A stretch of DNA of 64,000 nucleotides from UTCHB3 sp002050155 (GTDB lineage Bacteria > Bacteroidota > Ignavibacteria > Ignavibacteriales > Ignavibacteriaceae), in the NCBI GenBank assembly GCA_030584105.1, contig CP129491.1:3224001-3288000 (forward strand), written 5' to 3'. Position numbers and translations under genes: made by a program. The stretch's first letter is position 1. Every line of letters begins with the position of its first letter. Positions 44,591 to 54,098 of the stretch are shown here, piece by piece. The notes under the pieces were generated by a model. The model made no database searches. It was not told the DNA's origin and saw only the letters and a program-made list of their open reading frames with translations.

Positions 44591-46176
44591 GAAAGACGGA
44601 CAAAAATTTTGAGGACCTTTCAGCCCTCATCGATGATGAATTGAGGGAAGATCAGGCGGATATCTGCAGGGATAAACTGCAGCGGTCGCCGGGAATGAGA
44701 GAAAAGTTAACCGAGCTGAAAAAGATAAAAACGGTTGTAAGTGAACTGTCGCCGCTTCCGGAGGATCGTTATTTCTGCACAAGATTGGAAGAGAGGATAA
44801 AACAACAGGGAAAAAACCGTTATTTACAGAAGCCTTATTATAAACCTGTTGCTTCGTTAGCAACGGTAACATTTGTATTATTGTTTTTCTTCAGTTTTAA
44901 TCCGGGTTTTTTAGGCGATCTTTTTGAAAACCAGAAAGAAAACCTGTTGGAATTTTACACCAAAAATCTTCGCCCCTATTTTCTTGAAGAAGAACTTTCC
45001 AAAGAGGATGTTTTTAATTTTGCTTTCACGCACGAATTGCCAATAGACTCAGTATCAGGAAGTGTTTTGAGTCTGGGAGGTTCCGGGAGTGACCTTTCGA
45101 TCGCCATCAAGCAAGGTTCAGTAAACAACAGTATGACGCTGAACCGGTTTATTGAAAAACTTAATCTTAACCCGGAACAAAGAGCCAAACTTGATAAAGT
45201 TCTGACAAAATATGAGGAAAAAATAAGAAAATCTATACTTATTAATGATAATAACACCGTTGCCGTAAATACAAATATCCGGAATTATATCCCGGCACTG
45301 AAAGCGGAGATATTATCGATTGCTGCCGAAAATAAGTCGGTTGCAGGGCTGCTTCCTGCGGGCTTCATGGAATCAATTCCGTCACTTGCGTCAATGAATT
45401 TTGCGGAAGATGAGGGGGCGTTTGTTTGTATTAACCCCGATACAGTGTTTGTTTTTTCAATGAAGCTTGACCCTAAAAGCGTCGGCTTTAATACTCCGGT
45501 TGTAAATAAGCAAGAAATATTAAAAAACGCGCAGGTTGTATTATCGTCGGATAAAACGAAATACGGCGGTTACCATGTCGGTGCGGGCGACACATCGAAA
45601 GGTAAGAAGTTTAGAATAAGAACCGATAATAACCTTCTTAAATTCGATTTACCGGAGCTTGCTTCGTTGGGAGGCGGTTTGCCTTTCTTTGAAATGAAGC
45701 GGCTCGATTCTTTGGTGGATCAGAGTATGAAAATTTTCGAACCTTTCTTTAAAGTTGATTCTTTTCCGGGCGGGGCGCAGTTCAAGTTTGAATTTCCTTT
45801 CAATGCACCGGGTATCCCAAATGCCGGAAAAGGGTTTGGGTTCAAGTTTGACACCTCTAAAGGCGGCGGGACTCTCGAGTTTATGCTCCCCGGTCAGGAC
45901 AGTGCAAACTTTAAAATTATACTGCCTGATGGGAAAAACGGATTGCCTGACTTTAAAGGCTTTGGCGGCCTGGACTCGCTGCTGAAATTTAAAGACTACG
46001 GTAATGAACCGGGTAACCCGTTCAATTTTCCTTTCAAAGATTTTAACGGCGGGGATTTGGAAAAACTTCGTGAAGAGATGGAAAAATTCAAAGAAGATTT
46101 CAATAAGTTCAAAGAGCAGTTCAAGGACTTTAAAGGTGAACCGAAGAAAACCACTCCGAAACCGATAGAAATTTAA
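44587..46176 (+). CDS. Membrane anti-sigma factor-like protein with Spy-like and Phe/Gly-rich exterior
   Basis: 529 residues. The N-terminal cytoplasmic part (1-85; LSALIDDELREDQAD) resembles anti-sigma domains but lacks the HxxxCxxC zinc motif. One TM (about 88-108) follows. Outside, LNLNPEQRAKLDKVLTKYEE resembles the LTxxQ helix of Spy/CpxP stress chaperones, and the last 180 residues are Phe/Gly/Lys-rich with a terminal helix of repeated EKFKEDFNKFKEQFKDFK type. It probably holds the ECF sigma factor and senses envelope stress; the exterior architecture is unusual. Confidence 0.7.
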   Translation: MRKTDKNFEDLSALIDDELREDQADICRDKLQRSPGMREKLTELKKIKTVVSELSPLPEDRYFCTRLEERIKQQGKNRYLQKPYYKPVASLATVTFVLLFFFSFNPGFLGDLFENQKENLLEFYTKNLRPYFLEEELSKEDVFNFAFTHELPIDSVSGSVLSLGGSGSDLSIAIKQGSVNNSMTLNRFIEKLNLNPEQRAKLDKVLTKYEEKIRKSILINDNNTVAVNTNIRNYIPALKAEILSIAAENKSVAGLLPAGFMESIPSLASMNFAEDEGAFVCINPDTVFVFSMKLDPKSVGFNTPVVNKQEILKNAQVVLSSDKTKYGGYHVGAGDTSKGKKFRIRTDNNLLKFDLPELASLGGGLPFFEMKRLDSLVDQSMKIFEPFFKVDSFPGGAQFKFEFPFNAPGIPNAGKGFGFKFDTSKGGGTLEFMLPGQDSANFKIILPDGKNGLPDFKGFGGLDSLLKFKDYGNEPGNPFNFPFKDFNGGDLEKLREEMEKFKEDFNKFKEQFKDFKGEPKKTTPKPIEI

Positions 46177-46241
46177 CTGCCGGCAGAGTAGAAAGAGGGG
46201 CAGTTTAATATTTTGGGCAAATTATTACAGCCCGCAGATTA

Positions 46242-46262
46242 GCACCGGAGTGTTTCCGGTGC
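46242..46262 (+). terminator. Hairpin without T-run after the anti-sigma gene
   Basis: GCACCGGA, 5-nt loop, TCCGGTGC. No U-tract, so a weak or Rho-assisted terminator at best. Confidence 0.35.
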
Positions 46263-46415
46263 GCGGCTTGTTCGTTTACAGCAGGATACCGCTAAGCAAC
46301 GGAAATATCGCACAGATATTGATTTTTTACCACTTATCAGCTAATTTTTGTTGATTGAGTTTTTTTTTGGTAGTTTTAACCTTTACTGCCAAAAAATTTC
46401 ATAAAATAACGAAAA

Positions 46416-48707
46416 TTGAATCATCATCATATACTTAAGTATCGCTTTCTTTTTGCCGGCATTTTTGCACTTATAGCTTTAGCCTTTCTCCGTTTATTAT
46501 TTGTTACGGGCGATACAACAGGCGGCGTTCTAATATTAGAGATTAGTTCAGCACTATTTTTTTTCTTCCTTTTATCAGAAAGTATAAATCAGACAAAAGC
46601 TGTTAAAGTTGAGCCAATTGGTTATCTTCTTGCACTGCTGATAACCACATTTATAGCCATATCACTTAAGTTATTATTTGATACTTTCGGCAAGCATTTT
46701 ATAGTATCAAAAATTAATTATGAAGCTTTAACCTCTACGGTTGATTTCCTCCCTGTTTTAGTGATCAACGCAGTTTTGCTCGCAATTTCTGTTTTTTACC
46801 TGACGATTTTCAGACATCTGTTTTATTTCAGGCGCACAAAGGCGAAAAACCTCGATTTTAATGCGATGCTGATTTTTATGGGGTTGACAGGTTTAACCTC
46901 GATATTAACAGAGGGAAAATATAAAGATTACCAATATTTTTACATGGCGTTTCTGATTGTAACTATATTACTGATGATAATAAACTGTGCGCGTATTGGT
47001 TGGATCACCTTTTTAGAGAAGAGGCAAAAGCTCCAGCTTCTTGTAATATCCGTTGTAATGATAGTTCTTTTCGCGCTTTATCAAAATACATTGCTTGATG
47101 ATTCGAGTTATCAACAGGTTTTGAAGCATTATTCCAAAGCGTTTTTAGAGTTTCATTGGATAATTGCCATGTATGGGATGATTTTCTTCATTATTCTCTT
47201 TTTTACCACGCTGTTTCACCTGCCAACCGCCGATGTGATTGATAAAAGGACGAAAGAGATATCATCACTTCACTATTTTAGTGAGTTGATAAACAGAGTT
47301 TTAGACACGGAAGAACTTTCTGAGACGATAACGGAACTGGCGCTGAACATATCAGGGGCAAACGCTTCATGGCTTCTGTTTTTTGGCAACGAAAATAAAG
47401 CCGCCGGCATTAAAGGGGTTGGTTACCTTGCTTCGGAGAAAATTTCTAATTATCTGCATAGAAAAACGGACTTTACCACGATAAAATCGCCCGTTTCGTT
47501 CGATTTGAAAGAGTTTTATCACAGTGAAACCACTGATGAAAAGTATGACCATGCCTACTTAGTGCCTGTTTCGTCATACTCACGCATGCACGGGGTGTTA
47601 GTGCTTCTGAATAAGAATTCCGTGGCATTTGATCAAACAGAAAAGAATCTGATAAAAACATTTGCTGACTATGCTGCCGTGGCGATTGAAAACTCGCGGT
47701 TGCTGAACGAGTCGATAGAGAAAGAACGGTTAGAGAGGGAGCTGGATGTTGCCCGTCAGATGCAACGGAAAATACTTCCGGAAAAATTGCCGGAATTGCC
47801 CGGCTATGATATTGAGGCAGTGTTCATCCCTGCGTTTGAGGTTGGTGGTGATTACTACGATTTTTTCCGGTTGGCGGATAATAAAGTGGGATTTGTTATC
47901 GCTGATGTATCAGGTAAGGGGATTTCCGCTGCTTTTGTGATGGCTGAGCTTAAGGGTGTTTTGGAATCGTTCTCGACGATGAAAAGCAACCCAAAAGAGA
48001 TATTGGTTGCGGCAAACTCGGTGCTTAAAAAGATACTTGACAGGCGGATGTTCATAACTGCTATGTACGGCATACTTAATCCCAAGACAGGGGATGTGAG
48101 CCTTGTAAGAGCCGGGCATTGCCCCGCACTTCACAAAACTTTTTCAGACGGGAAAAGACCGGATGAATCCGAAGAGAAAAGACCGGACGATTCAGACGCT
48201 ATTGATAAAAAGTTAAACAGAAATGGTGGTTTTGAGATAGAATCTGTTACAAGCGGTGGGGGTGAAGTGGGAGCGAATAAAAGTGCTTCATCAGGGGTAG
48301 AGAGGGGGCCGGTTATAAGCGATGGGGATGAAAAAGGTACGAACGAGAGTGCCGCAGCCGGGGAAGAAATGAACCCCAAAACACCGGTTATGGTGATAGA
48401 AGAAAAACAGCCCGTTGGCTTTGGTTTAGGGATGAATTTCACCGGAAAATTTGAAAAGACGCTGCAGGAAGAAAATTTTGTTTTGAAACGGGGGGAGCAA
48501 TTAGTTATGTTCACCGATGGTGTGAACGAAATGAAAAATGAGCAAATGGAAGATTACGGCATAAAGAGGCTGAAATCACTTTTGCTGAATTTTACAGGAG
48601 ATACCGGCAACGAGTTGGCTTCGCATATTGTAAAAGATTTAACGCAGTTTGCCGGCACAAAACCTCAACACGATGACATAACTTTACTTATCATCAAAAG
48701 AATTTAG
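46416..48707 (+). CDS. Multi-TM, GAF-SpoIIE protein phosphatase
   Basis: 763 residues from TTG 46416. Seven or so TM helices (1-270), a GAF-like domain (about 285-425), a linker helix (ERELDVARQMQRKILPE) and a SpoIIE/PP2C domain (from about 460) with GGDYYDFF, IADVSGKGI, MFTDGVNEM and QHDDITLLI. It should dephosphorylate a STAS anti-anti-sigma protein. The phosphatase domain holds a low-complexity insert (about 572-670), itself duplicated at DNA level with offset 66. It lies upstream of the STAS/kinase/phosphatase operon, separated by 135 nt with a repeat that includes its stop. Confidence 0.9.
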   Translation: MNHHHILKYRFLFAGIFALIALAFLRLLFVTGDTTGGVLILEISSALFFFFLLSESINQTKAVKVEPIGYLLALLITTFIAISLKLLFDTFGKHFIVSKINYEALTSTVDFLPVLVINAVLLAISVFYLTIFRHLFYFRRTKAKNLDFNAMLIFMGLTGLTSILTEGKYKDYQYFYMAFLIVTILLMIINCARIGWITFLEKRQKLQLLVISVVMIVLFALYQNTLLDDSSYQQVLKHYSKAFLEFHWIIAMYGMIFFIILFFTTLFHLPTADVIDKRTKEISSLHYFSELINRVLDTEELSETITELALNISGANASWLLFFGNENKAAGIKGVGYLASEKISNYLHRKTDFTTIKSPVSFDLKEFYHSETTDEKYDHAYLVPVSSYSRMHGVLVLLNKNSVAFDQTEKNLIKTFADYAAVAIENSRLLNESIEKERLERELDVARQMQRKILPEKLPELPGYDIEAVFIPAFEVGGDYYDFFRLADNKVGFVIADVSGKGISAAFVMAELKGVLESFSTMKSNPKEILVAANSVLKKILDRRMFITAMYGILNPKTGDVSLVRAGHCPALHKTFSDGKRPDESEEKRPDDSDAIDKKLNRNGGFEIESVTSGGGEVGANKSASSGVERGPVISDGDEKGTNESAAAGEEMNPKTPVMVIEEKQPVGFGLGMNFTGKFEKTLQEENFVLKRGEQLVMFTDGVNEMKNEQMEDYGIKRLKSLLLNFTGDTGNELASHIVKDLTQFAGTKPQHDDITLLIIKRI
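48246..48377 (+). repeat. Diverged 66-bp in-frame duplication inside the SpoIIE insert
   Basis: About 48246-48311 and 48312-48377, aligned by GTTA(C/T)AAGCG(G/A)TGGGG(G/A)TGA starts and similar Ala/Ser/Gly codons. A shorter AAAAGACCGGA repeat lies just upstream (48154 and 48178). Confidence 0.65.
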
Positions 48708-48784
48708 AAGAAGCATAAAGCGTTATAACTGTTACAATTAAAAATATAATAAAGAATTTAACAGAAGCAAAAAGCGTTTTAACT
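48697..48784 (+). repeat. 34-bp direct repeat including a SpoIIE gene's stop, offset 54 bp
   Basis: Copies 48697-48730 and 48751-48784 with 4 mismatches. The first contains the TAG of the SpoIIE gene. Confidence 0.85.
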
Positions 48785-48842
48785 TTAAAAAGTTAATTGA
48801 GAATTAAAAAAAAGCAAAAAGAAGATAAATGGAGATAAAATA

Positions 48843-49199
48843 ATGGCAGATTTCAAATCCGGTTTACGGGATAAAGATGAGTTCAGCATAATAGACCTCA
48901 GCGGCTATCTTGATGCTCATACTGCACCTGAGCTGGAAACAAGATTCACCAACTTGATTGATAAAAATCGCTTCAAAGTGGTGGTTAATCTAAAAGACTT
49001 AGAATATATATCCAGTGCGGGTCTCGGTGTTTTTATGGCGTACATAGAGACAATGCGCGAAAATCAGGGGGACATCAAATTAGTCAGCCTGAAACCGTCA
49101 GTATATAGTATTTTCGATCTTCTCGGCTTTCCTTTATTATATGATATAATGAAAGACGAGGAAGAGGCAATAAATAAGTTCAAAGAACAAGGTAAATGA
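48843..49199 (+). CDS. STAS anti-anti-sigma factor (RsbV/SpoIIAA-like)
   Basis: 118 residues, one STAS domain with FSIIDLSGYLDAHT, then VVVNLKDLEYISSAGLGVFM, where the Ser of SSAGLG is the phosphorylation site. It starts the operon that continues with an RsbW-like kinase 4 nt downstream. Unphosphorylated, it would capture the kinase; SpoIIE phosphatases in the same cluster would reset it. Confidence 0.93.
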   Translation: MADFKSGLRDKDEFSIIDLSGYLDAHTAPELETRFTNLIDKNRFKVVVNLKDLEYISSAGLGVFMAYIETMRENQGDIKLVSLKPSVYSIFDLLGFPLLYDIMKDEEEAINKFKEQGK

Positions 49200-49203
49200 T
49201 AAA

Positions 49204-49635
49204 GTGAAGAATCCGAAAAGCGATTACCCTGAACTACGGGTTAAGAGCAGCACCGAGAATCTTGTTCGGATAAGAGAATTTGTTAATAATTCAGCCAGAA
49301 AATTTGGCATCAGCGAAGAGATTGTCGGCAGCCTTGTTCTTGCGGTGGATGAAGCCTCGTCGAATATTATCAGACATGCATACAAGAACCAACCTGACGG
49401 TGAGATAACCGTTGTACTGTTTGTTGAAGATAACCAATGCACGATAGTACTTACCGACCATGGGGTTGGTTTTAACCCCGATCAGGTGCGCACACCTGAT
49501 ATGGTTGCTTATTTGAAAGAGAAAAAGAGGGGAGGCTTGGGGATACACCTGATGAAAAAACTGATGGATGAGGTTGACTACCACTCCGTTACAGGAGAAT
49601 ATAACAAATTAGTGCTCAGAAAAAAGATAGCATAA
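49204..49635 (+). CDS. Serine-protein kinase/anti-sigma factor (RsbW-like)
   Basis: 143 residues from GTG 49204. A GHKL ATPase fold: N-box LAVDEASSNIIRHAYK, G1 box LTDHGVGFNPD and G2 box GGLGIHLMKKLMDEVDY. This is the HATPase_c_2 type that phosphorylates STAS proteins and in some systems binds a sigma factor. No sigma-B-like factor lies in the operon, so its output target is unknown; the ECF sigma 5 kb upstream has its own anti-sigma. Confidence 0.93.
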   Translation: MKNPKSDYPELRVKSSTENLVRIREFVNNSARKFGISEEIVGSLVLAVDEASSNIIRHAYKNQPDGEITVVLFVEDNQCTIVLTDHGVGFNPDQVRTPDMVAYLKEKKRGGLGIHLMKKLMDEVDYHSVTGEYNKLVLRKKIA

Positions 49636-49637
49636 CT

Positions 49638-51305
49638 ATGCACAACAACGAAACATTGAAACTCCAGAGAAATCTGATGGCGCTGGTTGAGTTCAGCCGG
49701 ACCGTAAACCAAAGCCTCGACCTTGATTTTACTCTGAACAACCTCCTTTTCAGTTGTATGGGGAAGTTCCTAACGACCAAGGGTTTGGTGATCTTAAACC
49801 GGGAAGGAACTGCGGTTATCCGTTCCGCTAAAGGGATACCCAACGAAGAGATAGAGAAATTCAACACCGGAAGTGTGAAATTTGGCGGGGAAGAGGAGAT
49901 TAGACCGGCACTTCCGGAGCTTGGTGAGTCAATTATTTTGCCAATTTCTTCTTCCCGGGGGGAACTTGGCTGTTTAGTTCTCGGTGAAAAAATTACGAAG
50001 AAAGACTACACAACCGAAGAGACTGAGTTTCTGAAAACGGTTATAAATATAGCCGCCACCGCTGTGGAAAATGCACTGATTATTGCCGAATTGAAAGAAG
50101 TGAACAGAAACCTGGACGGAAGAATAAACCGGTTAAGTTCACTTTTTGAACTAAGCAAAGAGTTTGGCTTGCTTTCCGATGAAAGAAGGATCAGCAAACT
50201 TTTGGCGTACTCTTTACTTGGGCATTTTCTTTCATCGATCTACGCAATAATTTACTTTGAAGAGGGGCACAACCGCGTAATAGATACCACAGTGCCAAAA
50301 ATTAAAGAAATAGTTGAAGATTTGGCAAATCGTTCGATCACCACTCATCACCTCGGGGCTTCGGTTAAAGAGCTTCATCCCGATTTATCGGGGCTGAAAA
50401 TTGAATTAGTGGTGCCGATGAAAATTCAAAACGAAACTAAAGGTTTGATTCTACTCGGGAAAAGGGGCGGCGCATACGATTATGAAGAGACTGATATCGA
50501 GTTTATCTATTCAATAGGAAGCCTTGCCATTATTTCATTAGAGAATAAACACCTCTTTATGGAGGCATTGGAAAAACAAAAACTTGAGGAAGAATTAGAA
50601 CTTGCAAAGGATATTCAAAAAAATCTGTTGCCAAAATCTATTCCGGAAATGAAATTTTATGATATTGCCGCCACTTCAATTTCTTCAAAGCAGGTGGGAG
50701 GCGACTATTACGACATTATCCGAAAAGATGACACGAACTACTACATCGCAATCGGGGATGTTTCCGGTAAGGGGGTGCCTGCTTCTTTGCTGATGGCGAA
50801 TCTTCAGGCGTTTTTGAAATCGATCTGCAGGCAGGAGGCCGAAATTTCGTCTTCCACCGGTATTATTAATGATTTAGTTTCGGAAAACACAACAGACGGC
50901 AGATTTATTACATTTTTCTGGGGGATAGTTAACGATGAAACACGCAGCTTCACCTATGTGAATGCAGGGCACAACCCGCCCCTGTTGGTGAGAGCCGGTG
51001 AAATCAGGTACCTTGATAAGGGGGGGATAATCCTGGGGGTTATGCCAACAATGCTGCCTTATGCTTCGGAAACGATTGAACTGCAGCAGGATGACCTGTT
51101 GGTGCTTTTCACCGACGGTGTTACCGAAGCAAAAAGCCCCGAAGATGAAGAGTTCACTGATGAAGCATTGGAAGCGTTGGTGAAATCCATTACCGGGTTG
51201 CCGGCAAATAAGGTATTGGAGAGAATAACGGAAGAAGTAAATAAGCACGCAAACGGCGCTATGCAGTCGGATGACATTACCGTAATTGTGATAAAAGTTA
51301 AATAA
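49638..51305 (+). CDS. GAF-SpoIIE protein phosphatase, soluble
   Basis: 555 residues, start 2 nt after the previous stop. No TM. Two GAF-type sensory domains (about 15-155 and 170-310), a linker (EEELELAKDIQKNLLPKSIP) and a SpoIIE domain with GGDYYDII, GDVSGKGVPAS, LFTDGVTEA and SDDITVIVI. Cytoplasmic phosphatase of the partner-switching module, gated by a ligand or redox state sensed by the GAF domains (inference). Confidence 0.93.
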   Translation: MHNNETLKLQRNLMALVEFSRTVNQSLDLDFTLNNLLFSCMGKFLTTKGLVILNREGTAVIRSAKGIPNEEIEKFNTGSVKFGGEEEIRPALPELGESIILPISSSRGELGCLVLGEKITKKDYTTEETEFLKTVINIAATAVENALIIAELKEVNRNLDGRINRLSSLFELSKEFGLLSDERRISKLLAYSLLGHFLSSIYAIIYFEEGHNRVIDTTVPKIKEIVEDLANRSITTHHLGASVKELHPDLSGLKIELVVPMKIQNETKGLILLGKRGGAYDYEETDIEFIYSIGSLAIISLENKHLFMEALEKQKLEEELELAKDIQKNLLPKSIPEMKFYDIAATSISSKQVGGDYYDIIRKDDTNYYIAIGDVSGKGVPASLLMANLQAFLKSICRQEAEISSSTGIINDLVSENTTDGRFITFFWGIVNDETRSFTYVNAGHNPPLLVRAGEIRYLDKGGIILGVMPTMLPYASETIELQQDDLLVLFTDGVTEAKSPEDEEFTDEALEALVKSITGLPANKVLERITEEVNKHANGAMQSDDITVIVIKVK

Positions 51306-51306
51306 A

Positions 51307-53847
51307 TTGAGAATCAGTAACATTTTCTTCGACAGAAAGTTTGCAATAAATTTTTTCACCACAATCGTTATGCTGATTGGGTTGTTGAGTACATACCAAA
51401 TTATATTCATCAACAGCACTTCCAACGATGAGTGTTTATGGTACGCAGGCAAAAACAGCCGGGGCGAGTGGGGCATCGTAATAAGGGATGTGTTGCCCGG
51501 TGGGGCTGCGGATTTGGCAGGGATAAAAAACGACGATATGCTGCTGGCAATCAACGGCAAAATGGTGAACAACGCGTTTGACGCGCAAAAAATTCTGGAT
51601 AAGTTGGATTACGGCGAGCTTGCTGAATACACAATCGACCGAAACGGCAAACAACTAACCGTGAATGTGAGGGTTAAGAAAGTTTTAAATTATCTTGACC
51701 TTAGCTACAACATATTTCTGCTGGTCTGGCTTGCTGTCGGGTATTTAGTCCTGATTTCAAATCCTACCGGTATAGTTAATGTTTTATTTTACCTGATAGG
51801 TTTCCTGGGCGTTCTTTCAACCACCCGCGGAGCTTTTATTGATCGGTTTGTTTACCTTAACCCGAAATTTGAAGTGCCGGAGTGGTATTTTTACCCCTGG
51901 ATAGTTATTAATTCGTTTTCTGCCGGCGTGTTTATTCACTTTTTTCTGAGGTTCTTCAAAAAAGGTGATGGGCTATACCAACGGTATGAAGTTTATGTAA
52001 ATTACGCCATTGTTATTATGGTTTCCATTTATGCCATAATTGACACACATTTACGAATCATTGCCGGTGGGGGAAACGGAACCGGAGTGCAGCCTGATCT
52101 TGTGTTTACCATTTTACACATGATTGCTTATAATTTTGGGTTAATAAGTTTAATTGTAGGCACTATCAGGCAGTGGCGCTCACCTGAAGGGGTGCCTTTA
52201 AGATGGCTTACGGGAATTTATATCCTCGGGTTTTCTGCAATGGTGGGGGTTGCTTTCTTTGCCCCGCGCAACAACCTTATATTTTACAATAACCCCGAAT
52301 TTTATTTGGTGCTTTTAACCCTTTCGTTGATACCGATCTCTTTTGCCTACGCAATTTTCAGGTATCAGCTGATGGATGTTAGCATTGTTGTGAAGAATAC
52401 GATACTTTACGGCACCGTAACCGTGATGGTTGGCGTTCTTTATTTTGTGGCAATTTATGTTGTCGGGCAGATGATCGGCAATGCTTTCGGGGCTGAATAC
52501 AGAAATTTTGTTGCTCTTTTAAGTTTTGTAATTTTTGCGCTTGCTTTCAAAAATACAATTGAACGGTTGCAGGATTTGATTACAAGGAGGTTCTTCCCCG
52601 ACCAATATTCGAACACACAGATTCTAATGGGTTACAGTGAAGAACTGGCTAATATTGTGGGGATGGAGAATATTCTCAAATCAGTGAGCCGAACTTTTAA
52701 AGACCTGATCCTTGTCAAAAAATTTGCCCTTTATCTTTCCGAGGGGGATACTTTTACACTTGCTGCTGATTTTGGGGTTACTGACAGGCGAGAGAAGCCG
52801 GATTCTTCGATCTCCGAGTTAGAGCCAAGATATAATTTCTTCCTTGAAGAGGGGAAAGACAAGGTAATAACCCAAAAATCTTTGGAAGTTTTTATCGGCG
52901 GAGACGCTTCATGGGTAACAAGTGAGAATTTCCCCCTTATTATTCCACTGAAAGTTAACAGGAAGATAACCGGGCTTATGTTTCTTGGTGAGAAACTTAA
53001 CGGCAGACCTTATGCCCAGAAGGATATAGATTCAATTAGTTCTGCCGCTTCACAAATTGCGGTTTCGTTGGAAAACGCAAGGCTTTATGAGGAAGAAACA
53101 AAAAAAGTACAACTTGAACGCGATCTTAATGTTGCACGGGAGATACAGGAATCACTATTGCCGGGCAGTTTTCCGATTAACGAGAATATTGAGATATACG
53201 GCAGAATGGTACCCGCATCGCACATCGGTGGTGATTATTTTGATGTGATTAAGGTATCGGACTCACAGTTTTTCTTAGTGATAGGCGATGTAAGCGGCAA
53301 GGGGCTTCCTGCAGCTATTCACATGACGAGGGTGCAGGCTATGCTTCGGATGCTTTGCACGAACGACAGAACCCCCTCAGTGATTTTGAAAGAACTTAAC
53401 CGTCAGATTTACAGCTCGCTCGGTAAAAATTGGTTCATAACGATGACGCTGATTGGTTTGGACACCGACAAGAATTGCATCTGCATCTGCAGAGCCGGGC
53501 ACACTCCTGTTCTTATCTCGCAAAACGGGAGAACAGACTTTCTGCAGCCGAGAGGGTTAGCGGTCGGGTTGGATAAAGGTGACCTGTTTGACCTCCACTT
53601 AGAAGAATTAAAACTTGAACTTCAGCCCGGCATGTCAATGCTTCTGTTTTCCGACGGTGTTACCGAAATGATGAACCCGGAAAATGAACTTTTTGGCGAT
53701 GAAAGACTGAAAGCCGTTTTTAATGAGTTTAACGGTTCGAGTGCGCCGGAAATGTATGAAAAGTTAAGTGAACAACTCAGCAATTTTCGCCGGGATCGGG
53801 AGGCATACGATGATGAAACTGCGCTGTTTGTAAAGATTAAAGCGTGA
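51307..53847 (+). CDS. PDZ-multi-TM-GAF-SpoIIE protein phosphatase
   Basis: 846 residues from TTG 51307, 1 nt after the previous stop. TM1 (12-32), then a PDZ domain (about 40-125; GGAADLAGIKNDDMLLAING), about eight further TM helices (135-420), a GAF domain (about 450-600) and SpoIIE with GGDYFDVI, GDVSGKGLPA, LFSDGVTEM and YDDETALFV. The PDZ faces outward and may bind a peptide or a misfolded protein end, which would link envelope state to dephosphorylation of the STAS partner. Last gene of the operon. Confidence 0.9.
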   Translation: MRISNIFFDRKFAINFFTTIVMLIGLLSTYQIIFINSTSNDECLWYAGKNSRGEWGIVIRDVLPGGAADLAGIKNDDMLLAINGKMVNNAFDAQKILDKLDYGELAEYTIDRNGKQLTVNVRVKKVLNYLDLSYNIFLLVWLAVGYLVLISNPTGIVNVLFYLIGFLGVLSTTRGAFIDRFVYLNPKFEVPEWYFYPWIVINSFSAGVFIHFFLRFFKKGDGLYQRYEVYVNYAIVIMVSIYAIIDTHLRIIAGGGNGTGVQPDLVFTILHMIAYNFGLISLIVGTIRQWRSPEGVPLRWLTGIYILGFSAMVGVAFFAPRNNLIFYNNPEFYLVLLTLSLIPISFAYAIFRYQLMDVSIVVKNTILYGTVTVMVGVLYFVAIYVVGQMIGNAFGAEYRNFVALLSFVIFALAFKNTIERLQDLITRRFFPDQYSNTQILMGYSEELANIVGMENILKSVSRTFKDLILVKKFALYLSEGDTFTLAADFGVTDRREKPDSSISELEPRYNFFLEEGKDKVITQKSLEVFIGGDASWVTSENFPLIIPLKVNRKITGLMFLGEKLNGRPYAQKDIDSISSAASQIAVSLENARLYEEETKKVQLERDLNVAREIQESLLPGSFPINENIEIYGRMVPASHIGGDYFDVIKVSDSQFFLVIGDVSGKGLPAAIHMTRVQAMLRMLCTNDRTPSVILKELNRQIYSSLGKNWFITMTLIGLDTDKNCICICRAGHTPVLISQNGRTDFLQPRGLAVGLDKGDLFDLHLEELKLELQPGMSMLLFSDGVTEMMNPENELFGDERLKAVFNEFNGSSAPEMYEKLSEQLSNFRRDREAYDDETALFVKIKA

Positions 53848-54098
53848 GGAAGCATCAGGGATTTTCAATTGTGCGATAGTTGACTATTCGAGACAATTCA
53901 AGACTATTCGTCCGGTTTGCGCACCTTTTATGATTTTTACCGGAAATGCGGAAATATTATGAGTAAATATTTTTAATCAATTATAAATTGGCAATTCCTC
54001 TATATTTAGTTTAATAACTTCGAAAAATATCAAAAGAATTTATTTGTTCACAGTTACATCTACAATTACATCTTTTCTCCCCACAAACAACATCGGAT

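Noticed and set aside
48131..48514. Minus-strand 127-codon frame
   Set aside because: Antisense to the low-complexity insert of the SpoIIE gene; Ser/Pro-rich by composition.
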